Positions 38,731 to 46,436 of a DNA stretch of 64,000 nucleotides are shown here, in pieces. Every line of letters starts with the position of its first letter. The stretch's first letter is position 1. A program made the translations under genes and the position numbers. Source of the stretch: Ligilactobacillus salivarius DSM 20555 = ATCC 11741 (GTDB lineage: Bacteria; Bacillota; Bacilli; Lactobacillales; Lactobacillaceae); the NCBI RefSeq assembly GCF_001435955.1, contig NZ_AYYT01000004.1, positions 45,398 through 109,397 of the forward strand, in the 5' to 3' direction. The notes under the pieces are model-generated. The model made no database searches, was not told the origin of the DNA, and saw only the letters and a list, made by a program, of their open reading frames with translations.

Positions 38731-39113
38731 AAATCAAACGTTTAGATCACATCGTATTAACAGTATCAGATTTAGCTCAGGCTGAACGCTTCTATCATGA
38801 AGTATTTGACATGCCAGTCATTAAGGATCAAACTACCGAAGATGTAATTACACTTCGTTGTGGACATCAACTTATTCGTCTACGTAAAGCTGATAAAGAT
38901 AGTGACTTGCGTGCTAATAATCAAACAATTGGTGCAGCTGATATTTGTATCGTCTCTGGAGATAAAATGTCTGATATTGAAAACCATCTTAAGAGTTATT
39001 TTGTAAATATCGTTGCTGGCCCTATGACAAAAATGGGATCTGAAGGCGAAATGACATCGATTTATCTACGTGATTACGATCAAAATTTGATTGAAATTTC
39101 AACTTATAAATAA
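38727..39113 (+). CDS. VOC-family (glyoxalase/bleomycin-resistance-like) protein
   Basis: The 128-residue protein has two beta-alpha-beta-beta-beta units of the VOC fold: KRLDHIVLTVSDLAQAERFY with a metal His, and YLRDYDQNLIEISTYK with the C-terminal Glu. These are found in glyoxalase I, fosfomycin and bleomycin resistance proteins. The start is GTG at 38727, inside the MATE stop, with AAAGGAA about 10 bases upstream. Coupling with a MATE exporter suggests a detoxification pair, but the substrate is unknown. Confidence 0.85.
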   Translation: MKIKRLDHIVLTVSDLAQAERFYHEVFDMPVIKDQTTEDVITLRCGHQLIRLRKADKDSDLRANNQTIGAADICIVSGDKMSDIENHLKSYFVNIVAGPMTKMGSEGEMTSIYLRDYDQNLIEISTYK

Positions 39114-39116
39114 TCT

Positions 39117-39160
39117 AAAAAATCTCAAGCTGATATTTTGGATACCAGTTTGAGATTTTA
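39117..39160. terminator. terminator after the VOC gene
   Basis: AAATCTCAA / TTGAGATTT arms with an inner CTG/CAG pair, followed by TATTTTTT. Confidence 0.82.
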
Positions 39161-39217
39161 TTTTTTATACAATTGTCAATTCTAGACACAGGACCAATTT
39201 CCTAATTTATGCAAATC

Positions 39218-40063
39218 CTATTTAGCCCATAAGAAACCTATCAATGCTTTATCAACCCCTTTGCTTTCATGCAATTTACTATGTTGTCCATATTTTCCAC
39301 TTATTTTTAATTCTTGATATGACTTCTCACGACTATTTAATAAGTATTTTAAAGATTTTGATGAATTATTGCTTACCCTTCCATCTGACTTATCACCTAT
39401 GTCTCCATAGATGTTTAGGACATCAATTTGATTCTTAGGATAACTCTCTCTAATTGCCAATAATTTCTTATAACTCTGCCTAAAGATATTTGGCTTACCA
39501 TTTTTTTCCAATTTACTTTCACCTAATTTGTCATCCATTCCCAAAATACCATTAAAGTGACCAGCAATATCTACTTGCTTTTGAATTTGAGGTAAATTCT
39601 TATCTCCACCATAGTTCAGCAAGTAAAACATAATTGACATATTTCCCATCGAATGTCCCACTACATTAAACTTTTTTATGCCGTATTTCTTTTGTAGGGC
39701 TACTACTACATTTTTCATCCATTTAGCATCTTCGTTATAATTTGCGTTCTTATTATCTTGATAATTCACTTCAACAATTGGATTTTTTGCGTTCTTTTTC
39801 ATACTTCCTATTAATTCAACTTCACCCTTAGCCGAAACATCAGCTCTGATGATTGTATTAGTTACACCTTTATTTTTAGCATAATTTGCTATTTGTCGTT
39901 CCGCACGATAACTACTCCCCCAACCATGGAAGAATAAAGTAGGAACATTTGAATTAATATAATTATTCTGAGCAGCTTGTACTCGATAAAGTCTTACTCC
40001 ACAAAATACTATTAATAAAACAGCTAGTAAAACTAACCATACAGATTTATTTTTTCGTAACAC
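39218..40063 (-). CDS. DUF915-type alpha/beta hydrolase, membrane-anchored or secreted
   Basis: A 281-residue protein. Residues 9-27 form a hydrophobic anchor or signal peptide (SVWLVLLAVLLIVFCGVRLY). The mature part has TLFFHGWGSS (oxyanion strand), the nucleophile elbow FNVVGHSMGNMSIMFY with the Ser, and a C-terminal region with GQHSKLHES supplying a likely His. This pattern is DUF915, a Lactobacillales family of extracytoplasmic hydrolases. Substrate unknown. Confidence 0.88.
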   Translation of the reverse strand: MLRKNKSVWLVLLAVLLIVFCGVRLYRVQAAQNNYINSNVPTLFFHGWGSSYRAERQIANYAKNKGVTNTIIRADVSAKGEVELIGSMKKNAKNPIVEVNYQDNKNANYNEDAKWMKNVVVALQKKYGIKKFNVVGHSMGNMSIMFYLLNYGGDKNLPQIQKQVDIAGHFNGILGMDDKLGESKLEKNGKPNIFRQSYKKLLAIRESYPKNQIDVLNIYGDIGDKSDGRVSNNSSKSLKYLLNSREKSYQELKISGKYGQHSKLHESKGVDKALIGFLWAK

Positions 40064-40113
40064 CCCACATCACCTCAAAGCCTATTATAAAGCTTAGAGC
40101 TTACTTCAAGGCA

Positions 40114-40144
40114 AGAAAAAAAGCACATGGAAATTCCATGTACT
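40114..40144 (-). terminator. terminator after nagB
   Basis: AGTACATGGAA / TTCCATGTGCT stem followed on the minus strand by TTTTTTT. Confidence 0.85.
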
Positions 40145-40153
40145 CTCTAACTA

Positions 40154-40858
40154 TTATTTCAACAATGAAGCTGCTTCTTCATCAATAATTACTACAACAT
40201 CAGGGTGATTTTGTAGTACACTTGCTGGAACTTCAGGTGTTACTGGTCCTTCAATCATTGCCTTAACAGCTTCAGCTTTGTTCTTACCAAATGCTTCTAA
40301 TAAAATTGTGTCAGATTTCATTATTGTTCCAATTCCCATTGAATATGCGTATTTTGGAACATCTTCTTCATTGTCAAAGAAACGTGAATTTGCATTAATA
40401 GTTGATTGTGTCAAAGCCACTTTATGAGTCTTACCATCAAATGATGATCCTGGTTCATTAAAACCAATATGACCATTACGTCCAATTCCTAAAAGTTGTA
40501 ATCCAACATGATATTCTTCTAACAACTTATCATAGCGCTCACATTCTTGATCAGCATCTTCAGCCATTCCATTTGGTAAAAATGATTTTGCAAATGGCTT
40601 AGCATTGAATAAATGTTCCTTCATGAAATAAGCGTAACTTTGTTCATCTTCTGGTTTTAATCCTACATATTCATCTAAATTTACAGAGATACTATTAGAA
40701 AAATCAATATCACTTTTTACTAATTCATCGTATGTTGTTTCTGGAGTACTACCTGTAGCTAAGCCGAATACTTTGACCCCATTATCTAAAGCTTCTTTAA
40801 ATACTTTTAATGCTTCTTTTCCGCCTTCTACTTGATCTTTAACTTTGATTACTTTCAT
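40154..40858 (-). CDS. nagB: glucosamine-6-phosphate deaminase
   Basis: NagB converts glucosamine 6-phosphate to fructose 6-phosphate plus ammonia. The 234-residue short form has GLATGSTPE (phosphate site), NLDEYVGL (catalytic Asp), and the signature [20 protein letters not shown] with the catalytic His. It is divergent from nagA. Its promoter has a NagR/DasR-type operator immediately downstream of the -10 box. Confidence 0.97.
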   Translation of the reverse strand: MKVIKVKDQVEGGKEALKVFKEALDNGVKVFGLATGSTPETTYDELVKSDIDFSNSISVNLDEYVGLKPEDEQSYAYFMKEHLFNAKPFAKSFLPNGMAEDADQECERYDKLLEEYHVGLQLLGIGRNGHIGFNEPGSSFDGKTHKVALTQSTINANSRFFDNEEDVPKYAYSMGIGTIMKSDTILLEAFGKNKAEAVKAMIEGPVTPEVPASVLQNHPDVVVIIDEEAASLLK

Positions 40859-40880
40859 AATAAATACTCCCTCTTCCGTT

Positions 40881-40894
40881 TTGGTCTATACCAA
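40881..40894. promoter_or_regulatory. NagR/DasR-type operator (dre-like) at nagB
   Basis: TTGGTCTATACCAA, an interrupted palindrome of the TGGTCTAxACCA type bound by GntR/HutC regulators (DasR, YvoA/NagR) that respond to amino-sugar phosphates. It abuts the nagB -10 box on its downstream side. Confidence 0.85.
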
Positions 40895-40922
40895 TTATAC
40901 AACTAATATTTCTATTTGTAAA
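40894..40922 (-). promoter_or_regulatory. predicted nagB promoter
   Basis: On the minus strand TTTACA (40917-40922), 17 bases, TATAAT (40894-40899), close to consensus. The operator begins right after the -10 box. Confidence 0.85.
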
Positions 40923-40925
40923 CTC

Positions 40926-40954
40926 TTGCATTCATGGTCTATACCATTTATTAT
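40926..40954 (+). promoter_or_regulatory. predicted nagA promoter
   Basis: TTGCAT (40926-40931), 17 bases, TATTAT (40949-40954). The second operator fills the spacer. Confidence 0.8.
40934..40947. promoter_or_regulatory. NagR/DasR-type operator (dre-like) at nagA
   Basis: ATGGTCTATACCAT shares the core TGGTCTATACCA with the first site, 53 bases away, and lies between the -35 and -10 boxes of nagA. The cognate GntR-family regulator is not in this window. Confidence 0.85.
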
Positions 40955-41023
40955 TAAGTTGTTACTTAAGTTAATAGAAGTGCGAGTTTATCGCTATTAT
41001 TTAAAATAAAGGTGGTCAAATAT

Positions 41024-42160
41024 ATGAGTACAGTTTTAAAACATGGACTTATTTATACTGGTTCCGAAAAAATTGTAGATGGATATTTACGATTTGATAA
41101 ACAAATTATCAATGTTGGACCAATGTCTGAATATAAAGCCCAAGTATCTGATGATAAAATTATTGATTTGGAAGGACAAGTTGTAGTTCCTGGCTTTATC
41201 GACGTTCATAGCCATGGTGGTTATAGCTTCGATTCCATGGATGGCGATGCTAACCAAATTGATGAAATGGTTAATGATATGGTCCATGAAGGTATTACTA
41301 CATATTTCGCTACAACTATGACTCAATCTCATGAAAATATTGCGCATGCGATGGTTGGCATTAAAGAAGCTGCTGCAAAAAATCCAGTTATTCAAGGTAT
41401 TCATCTTGAAGGACCTTTTGTTTCACCTGTTTTCAAAGGAGCTCAACCAGAAGAATATATCGAATCTCCTGATATCGATGCTTTCGCTCATTGGAATGAA
41501 CTATCTGGTGGCATGATTAAATTAGTTACTTATGCTCCTGAAAATGAAAATACTACTGAATTTGAAAAATATTGTATTGAACACAACATCGTATTATCTG
41601 TAGGTCATAGTAATGCTACACGTGCTCAAATGAAAGGCTCACTTGCTAGTCACGTTACTCATTTATACAATGCTCAACGTGAATTGAAGCATCGCGAACC
41701 AGGTGTTACTGGTCATGCCCTTCTCGAAGGAAATATGTATTGCGAAATCATTGCTGATGGATTCCACGTTTTCCCAGATATGATTAAACTAGCTTATGAC
41801 CTTAAAGGACCAGACAAGATTGAATTAGTTACTGACTCCATGCGTGCAAAAGGTATGCCTGAAGGAGTTTCAGAATTAGGTGGTCAAAAAGTTATCGTTA
41901 AAGATAAGCAAGCTCGTCTAGAATCTGGTAATTTAGCTGGTTCTGTATTGCAATACCAAGATGCCTTTAAGAATATTATGAAATTTACTGGTTGCGGTAT
42001 TGAAGAAGCTGTGAAAATGTCTTCTGTTAACCAAGCTCGTGAATTTGGCTTAACTCAAAAAGGTGCTATTGAAGTTGGCAAAGATGCTGACTTAAATGTG
42101 CTTGATTCTGATTTAAATGTTGTTAAAACATTTAGTTTTGGTCGTTTATTTGAAAAATAG
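41024..42160 (+). CDS. nagA: N-acetylglucosamine-6-phosphate deacetylase
   Basis: NagA removes acetate from GlcNAc-6-phosphate, providing substrate for NagB. The 378-residue amidohydrolase has DVHSHGGYSFDSMDG (metal site), GIHLEGPFVSPVFKGAQ (catalytic Glu region), SVGHSNATRAQ and the late metal/catalytic LVTDSMRAKGMP. ATG 41024 follows AGGTGG by 8 bases; the longer frame would start at a GTG within that sequence. Divergent nagB and twin operators make one regulon unit for amino-sugar use or recycling. Confidence 0.97.
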   Translation: MSTVLKHGLIYTGSEKIVDGYLRFDKQIINVGPMSEYKAQVSDDKIIDLEGQVVVPGFIDVHSHGGYSFDSMDGDANQIDEMVNDMVHEGITTYFATTMTQSHENIAHAMVGIKEAAAKNPVIQGIHLEGPFVSPVFKGAQPEEYIESPDIDAFAHWNELSGGMIKLVTYAPENENTTEFEKYCIEHNIVLSVGHSNATRAQMKGSLASHVTHLYNAQRELKHREPGVTGHALLEGNMYCEIIADGFHVFPDMIKLAYDLKGPDKIELVTDSMRAKGMPEGVSELGGQKVIVKDKQARLESGNLAGSVLQYQDAFKNIMKFTGCGIEEAVKMSSVNQAREFGLTQKGAIEVGKDADLNVLDSDLNVVKTFSFGRLFEK

Positions 42161-42165
42161 TTAAT

Positions 42166-42212
42166 TAAAATCCCTACCAAGTTACTTTAATTGCAACTTA
42201 GTGGGGATTTTT
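42166..42212. terminator. terminator after nagA (bidirectional)
   Basis: AAAATCCC and GGGGATTTT arms with inner AAGTT/AACTT pairing, between convergent nagA and the M20 peptidase. Confidence 0.85.
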
Positions 42213-43349
42213 CTAATCATTAATAAAATATTTTTCAGCTAACTCTTGATAAATATCAATAAAATCTAGATAAGCTTTCTTTTCCACATATTCATCTACT
42301 TGATGACTTACCAATGGATTACCTGGACCAAATACTATAAATGGATAATCTTCTTTCTTTTCCTTTAGTAAATTAGAAGCATCCGTAATACCTGGTGCAA
42401 TGGTCTTAACGACTTCTCTTCCACGGCTTTCAACAATTTCAGCAGCTAAATCAGCAATTACTGAATCTGGTGATTTTAGTACTGCATCTTCATTCATTAA
42501 AACTTCTCTCGTTAATGTAGCGCCATTTTCATTTTTCTTTTCAAGATATTCATCTAACTTCTTAATTACATCATTTCCGTCAAAATTAGGTAATGTCCGA
42601 ACATTAATTTCCGCTTCAGCGTAATCAGGAATTGTATTTACTTGTTCTCCACCTTTAAAGACTGTCACATTGAATGTAAGTGGCCCTAATACATCATTTT
42701 TTGGTGGATTACTGAAAAATTCATTTAATTCACTAAGTAATTCAATTAGTGGATTTACAGCATTATACCCAAGATTTGGCATTGAACTATGTGCAGCTTT
42801 ACCTCTAGAAGTAATCTTCAAATCTAATGAACCTTTTTCCGCATAAATTATTCTGTAATACGTAGGTTCACTAATCACTAAGGCAGAAACATCTTTCATA
42901 TAGCCATGTTCGTAAAAATATGCTGATCCTTCTTCCCCTATTTCTTCACCCATTGTCAGCATCAAGCGAATTCTTCCGTTTTTTAATCCTTTTTGCTGCA
43001 ATTCAATTAAAGAAACGATCATCGCTGCTACCCCAGACTTCATATCTGATGTTCCGCGACCATAAAGTTTCCCATCTCTTTCAACTAATTTAAATGGATC
43101 ACTATGCCAACCATCACTTTCCTTAGCTGCAACTACATCTAAATGCCCTGAGAATCCTAGAATGGGACCTTTTTCTCCTATTTCTGCAACTAAATTGGCC
43201 CTGTTCCCTTTAACTTTTAAAATTTTAGATTCGATTCCATATTTTGCAAATAAATCCCTTATATATTTAGCTACACTCACTTCATCATCGTTTACTGATG
43301 GGATTTCAACAATATCTGCTAATACTTTGATTTTATCCATTTCATTCAT
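42213..43349 (-). CDS. M20-family peptidase (ArgE/DapE type)
   Basis: A 378-residue zinc-dependent deacylase or dipeptidase. Metal-site motifs are GFSGHLDVVA (His-x-Asp), GRGTSDMKSGVAAM (Asp) and MGEEIGEEGSAYFY (Glu-Glu), with a C-terminal His in LVSHQVDEY. The family includes succinyl-DAP desuccinylase and acetylornithine deacetylase; lactobacillar members are often labelled DapE, but no lysine or arginine genes are nearby, so the substrate is open. GAGGTAA precedes the ATG. Confidence 0.92.
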   Translation of the reverse strand: MNEMDKIKVLADIVEIPSVNDDEVSVAKYIRDLFAKYGIESKILKVKGNRANLVAEIGEKGPILGFSGHLDVVAAKESDGWHSDPFKLVERDGKLYGRGTSDMKSGVAAMIVSLIELQQKGLKNGRIRLMLTMGEEIGEEGSAYFYEHGYMKDVSALVISEPTYYRIIYAEKGSLDLKITSRGKAAHSSMPNLGYNAVNPLIELLSELNEFFSNPPKNDVLGPLTFNVTVFKGGEQVNTIPDYAEAEINVRTLPNFDGNDVIKKLDEYLEKKNENGATLTREVLMNEDAVLKSPDSVIADLAAEIVESRGREVVKTIAPGITDASNLLKEKKEDYPFIVFGPGNPLVSHQVDEYVEKKAYLDFIDIYQELAEKYFIND

Positions 43350-43449
43350 AACAATTACCTCGCCTTTAACCCAGATTATAAACCTTGATTTTCAGCCGAA
43401 TCAACGGACATATTTTAATTTTTTTGTCAAATAATTCTGTCTTAATAAG

Positions 43450-43491
43450 AAAAAAGATAGCAATCGATTCATGATCAATCACTATCTTTTC
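43450..43491 (-). terminator. terminator after the SDR gene (end of the preQ1 operon)
   Basis: AAAAGATAG / CTATCTTTT arms with inner GATTGATC/GATCGATT-type pairing, 5 bases after the SDR gene; T-run on the minus strand. Confidence 0.85.
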
Positions 43492-43495
43492 AATT

Positions 43496-44254
43496 CTATT
43501 TAACTGTCCATCCACCATCAATTGTAAAAACAGTTCCGTGAACATAATCAGCTCTTGGACTTGCCAAGTAAAGTGTCATTTCTGCTACTTCTTTAGGTTT
43601 TGCCCATCGTTTAGCTGGTGTGAGTCTGGCTACTTCTTTAGCCATCGCCCCATCTCCAGCAAAATCAGCTGCATTCATCGGTGTATTAATTGCTCCTGGA
43701 GCTATACAATTAACTCGAATTCCCTTATCAGCGTAATCATAAGCCAATTGTTTAGTGTATCCAATGATTCCATGTTTCGCTGCTGTATAAGCTGCTCCAC
43801 CGCCACCAGCAACTAATCCTGCAATAGAAGCCATATTTACAATAACTCCATGTTTCTGTTTCAACATTACTGGTAAAATTTCATTAGTCAACAAGAACAT
43901 ACTTTTTAAATTGATATTAAAAATATTGTCCCATTGTTCTTCATTAGTATCTAAAGTTGGTGCATAATTATCTAGAATACCTGCTGTATTTAATAAAATA
44001 TCCACAGTTGATATTTCTTTTTTTATTTTTTCTGTCCACATGTGAATATCTTTTTTCTTTCTTATATCCACTTGTTGGAAACTTAAAGTCGGAAATTTTT
44101 GCTCTACTTCCTTAATTTCTGCACTTTCTTTAATATCAGCTCCATAAACTATTGCTCCTGCTTGTAAAAATGCTTTAGCTTGTTCTAGTCCTATTCCAGA
44201 GCTGACACCTGTCATAACAACTACTTTTCCTTCAAATTCTGGATAAAGGTTCAT
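43496..44254 (-). CDS. short-chain dehydrogenase/reductase
   Basis: A 252-residue classical SDR: cofactor loop TGVSSGIGLEQAKAF, NTAG (NNAG variant), catalytic MASIAGLVAGGGGAAYTAAK with Ser, Tyr and Lys, and PG-motif CIAPGAINTPM. Asp in YGADIKES after the second strand suggests NAD+ preference. Its ATG overlaps the stop of the DUF2829 gene by one base (TAATG), so it is translationally coupled; the frame extends to a TTG at 44272, which is less likely. Being third in a preQ1-riboswitch operon, it might act in deazapurine metabolism, which is inference only. Confidence 0.93.
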   Translation of the reverse strand: MNLYPEFEGKVVVMTGVSSGIGLEQAKAFLQAGAIVYGADIKESAEIKEVEQKFPTLSFQQVDIRKKKDIHMWTEKIKKEISTVDILLNTAGILDNYAPTLDTNEEQWDNIFNINLKSMFLLTNEILPVMLKQKHGVIVNMASIAGLVAGGGGAAYTAAKHGIIGYTKQLAYDYADKGIRVNCIAPGAINTPMNAADFAGDGAMAKEVARLTPAKRWAKPKEVAEMTLYLASPRADYVHGTVFTIDGGWTVK

Positions 44255-44481
44255 TATTCTACAATCTTCCAATCATCAGCCAATACATCGCAAGAAGTTG
44301 GCATAAATTGTGATAAAGCTGGTTCTTCTTTTGTTCTAATCATCAAATATGGGTTAACTTTCTCTCCATTAAGAGTATCATTATCAACTACGAAAATGTA
44401 TTCTTCAGAGCCACCCCACCCTTCAGTACGAACAGCTTTTTTACCCTTTTTTAATTCTGGTAATACTTCTTCAAAAGTCAT
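44254..44481 (-). CDS. DUF2829 domain protein (Tad2-like)
   Basis: A 75-residue protein covering one full DUF2829 domain: MTFEEVLPELKKGKKAVRTE, the aromatic WGG, PYLMIRT and the closing CDVLADDWKIVE. Phage members (Tad2) bind and sequester the cyclic ADP-ribose-type signal of Thoeris defence. This copy is in a chromosomal operon between queT and an SDR, 13 bases after queT, with GAGGG 6 bases before its ATG. No phage genes are near. A nucleotide- or base-binding role linked to queuosine precursors is a reasonable but untested idea. Confidence 0.88.
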   Translation of the reverse strand: MTFEEVLPELKKGKKAVRTEGWGGSEEYIFVVDNDTLNGEKVNPYLMIRTKEEPALSQFMPTSCDVLADDWKIVE

Positions 44482-44494
44482 AATCTTCCCTCGC

Positions 44495-44992
44495 TTATCT
44501 AGTTAAATCAATACGTTTACTTAAAATCCACATTAAAATTGAACCAATTAACATTGAACCAAATTCACCGATTGCTACAGTGAAATATGTTGGCCAAAAT
44601 GGTAGCTTACTTACATAATATAATTCCAATGCTACACTCCATGTCATAACAGTACAAATTATAACTGTAATTAAGAGCTTTAATGGGACTGATTTTACAT
44701 GTTTACTTAATAAATAACTTAAACCCGTCATAACTAACGTTCCTAATGAACCAAAAATGACATCAACGATTCCCATTGGGGACCAAAGATTTGCAATTGC
44801 ACATCCAATTGTCAATGCCCATATATAACGTTTATTGAAGACTACCAAGTTATTAAATACTTCTGATAGTCTGAATTGAATTGCTCCAAAACTTAAAGGA
44901 GCTAAACCTAGTGTTACTGCTGCATATAAAGCTGCCACTAAAGCACCTTTAATCACCGCAATAAGTTTTTCGTGTGATTGTGTATCAACCAT
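44495..44992 (-). CDS. queT: queuosine precursor transporter QueT
   Basis: QueT is the substrate-binding (S) subunit of an energy-coupling-factor importer for a queuosine precursor such as preQ1. The 165-residue membrane protein has about five hydrophobic segments and the family stretch ALYAAVTLGLAPLSFGAIQF, RLSEVFNNLVVFN, then IVDVIFGSLGTLVMTGL. ATG 44992 is chosen: the longer frame to 45055 would run through the preQ1 aptamer, and AGG lies 8 bases before 44992. It is the first gene of a three-gene operon. The ECF energising module is not in this window. Confidence 0.93.
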   Translation of the reverse strand: MVDTQSHEKLIAVIKGALVAALYAAVTLGLAPLSFGAIQFRLSEVFNNLVVFNKRYIWALTIGCAIANLWSPMGIVDVIFGSLGTLVMTGLSYLLSKHVKSVPLKLLITVIICTVMTWSVALELYYVSKLPFWPTYFTVAIGEFGSMLIGSILMWILSKRIDLTR

Positions 44993-45008
44993 ATAAATTA
45001 CCTGCTTT

Positions 45009-45041
45009 CTAGTTTTTTTAACTGGGATGTTTACGAACCAG
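45009..45041 (-). promoter_or_regulatory. preQ1-I riboswitch
   Basis: On the minus strand CTGGTTCGTAAACATCCCAG is followed by TTAAAAAAACTAG. The CTGG/CCAG stem with a C-rich loop, then the A-rich tail that folds back into the groove, is the preQ1 class I aptamer, very like the known Thermoanaerobacter form. It ends close to the queT Shine-Dalgarno sequence, so it probably controls translation initiation. Its position before a queuosine-precursor transporter supports the call. Confidence 0.88.
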
Positions 45042-45062
45042 TGTGGAAAAACCACGAAATAC

Positions 45063-45071
45063 AGTATAACA
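45063..45071 (-). promoter_or_regulatory. extended -10 promoter of the queT operon
   Basis: On the minus strand TGT followed by TATACT (45063-45068), an extended -10. The -35 region (TTTGTT or TTGTTA at 15-16 bases) is weak. Confidence 0.55.
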
Positions 45072-45086
45072 AACTTTTTTAAATAA

Positions 45087-45131
45087 CAAAAGCGACCACA
45101 AGAACTATTTAAATTCTCGCAGTCGCTTTTT
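45087..45131 (-). terminator. terminator after the 33-residue gene
   Basis: AAAAGCGAC / GTCGCTTTT arms with further inner pairing (AAGAA/TTCT), about 40 bases after the small gene. On the minus strand TTTTGTTATTT follows. Confidence 0.8.
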
Positions 45132-45173
45132 CTTATGGGTTAATTTTATTTTTTGCAACGTTCTAGGCTCCAA

Positions 45174-45275
45174 TTATTCATTTGACTTTTCTTCAGCTTC
45201 TTGAACAGAGGAAGCCTTTACAATTGTGTTAGTTACGTGACCATCTTTAACAGTTTCAACTAAATACCACTTCAT
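45174..45275 (-). CDS. small protein of 33 residues, stand-alone gene
   Basis: The minus strand from 45275 reads MKWYLVETVKDGHVTNTIV, continuing to KSNE and a TAA stop at 45174. GGAGG stands 8 bases before the ATG, a consensus promoter lies 45 bases upstream and a hairpin terminator lies downstream, so it is a complete transcription unit. The product is soluble, charged, amphipathic, with no signal or membrane segment. No family recognised. Confidence 0.75.
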   Translation of the reverse strand: MKWYLVETVKDGHVTNTIVKASSVQEAEEKSNE

Positions 45276-45319
45276 ATGCCTCACCTCCTAAAAATTTAGT
45301 AATGCTATCTACAATCAAT

Positions 45320-45348
45320 ATGATAACACTTTCACAAGCAATGTTCAA
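45320..45348 (-). promoter_or_regulatory. predicted promoter of the 33-residue gene
   Basis: On the minus strand TTGAAC (45343-45348), 17 bases, TATCAT (45320-45325). The leader is about 40 bases with GGAGG near its end. Confidence 0.65.
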
Positions 45349-45450
45349 ATATTTTTATACCGTTTTCATAACTTTTATTAAATACTTAATAATTTATTCA
45401 TCCATTACTTGATTTTAGCTATTCTATATCTTTTGCAATTTAATTTCAAC

Positions 45451-45484
45451 AAAAAAACACTAAAACTTAGGAGTTTTAATGTTT
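45451..45484 (-). terminator. terminator after degV
   Basis: AACATTAAAACT / AGTTTTAGTGTT stem with a CCTA loop and TTTTTTT on the minus strand, 8 bases after the gene. Confidence 0.85.
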
Positions 45485-45492
45485 CTTAAAAA

Positions 45493-46365
45493 TTATTCAT
45501 ATAAAACGGTTTTCCAATCTAAGCCAAAACTTATCCCTATACTTTTCTTTCCTGTATAAATAGCTAAAGATATTGGAAGTTCATCTTTTTCAATTTTAGC
45601 AGTTGGAAAATTTTCTTGTAACAATTCATATAATTCGTCAAATTGACTATTATTCTCATCGCCCATTAGGGTAATCCGCATCTGATCATTCATACTGTGA
45701 TACTGAGAAATAATTAGCTCTAATACCTCACTATAGGCCCTTTTCTCTCGATAGTGTGTATTTACCATCGCTAATTTCCCGTTCTCATTAAATTTCATCA
45801 TTGTTAATGGACGCAAAAATAGATTCGACATTGAATTTACACCGTTCGATACATATCCCGTCTTCATTAGTTGATAGATATCAGAAATAAGCATATAAGT
45901 GCGATTGTTATTTCTTAAATTAATAAGTTGATCCACAACTTGATTAACTGTTTTTCCAGATAAAAGCATTTTACCAGCCAATTCAACCATTTGTCCTTGT
46001 ATGGCTCCACTAGAGTAAGAATCAAATACAGTTATCTTTCTATCTGAAGTTTTTGCATATGATGATACGACTTTAGGCAAACTACTGATTCCGTTAGCTA
46101 AAGAAATATACAAGAACTCATCATAGCCCTCTTTTTCTAGACTTTCAAAATATTCTTCTAGATAAGCCGTTGATATTGGTTCTAAAACCGGAGTATCAGT
46201 CCTTTTGTCTAACATTTTATCTCTTAGATAAGGCGTCATCCCTGTTTTTTCTGGATATCTACTACCTTCAAATTCAATAGACAATTCAATTTGATGAATA
46301 TTAAGTTCTTTTATCTTATCAACTGTCAGACAAGCTGAAGTATCAGTTAAAATTGCAACTTTCAT
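45493..46365 (-). CDS. DegV-family fatty-acid-binding protein
   Basis: DegV/FakB proteins bind fatty acids and present them to the kinase FakA for use in phospholipid synthesis. The 290-residue protein has the N-terminal VAILTDTSACLTVD, a Thr/Ser-lined pocket segment (FLYISLANGISSLPKVV), the VFDSYSSGAIQGQMV block and the C-terminal GKKSIGISFGLDW. Other FakB paralogues and FakA are not in this window. It is transcribed alone. Confidence 0.9.
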   Translation of the reverse strand: MKVAILTDTSACLTVDKIKELNIHQIELSIEFEGSRYPEKTGMTPYLRDKMLDKRTDTPVLEPISTAYLEEYFESLEKEGYDEFLYISLANGISSLPKVVSSYAKTSDRKITVFDSYSSGAIQGQMVELAGKMLLSGKTVNQVVDQLINLRNNNRTYMLISDIYQLMKTGYVSNGVNSMSNLFLRPLTMMKFNENGKLAMVNTHYREKRAYSEVLELIISQYHSMNDQMRITLMGDENNSQFDELYELLQENFPTAKIEKDELPISLAIYTGKKSIGISFGLDWKTVLYE

Positions 46366-46436
46366 TTATTTATCCTTTAAATTATTCTATTCAAAAACGA
46401 CACTACTATTCCATTCTATCATACTTTTTGTTTGTC

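Noticed and set aside
44992..45055. N-terminal extension of QueT by 21 residues
   Set aside because: It would be translated through the preQ1 aptamer, starts at a GTG without a ribosome-binding site and adds a non-family segment.
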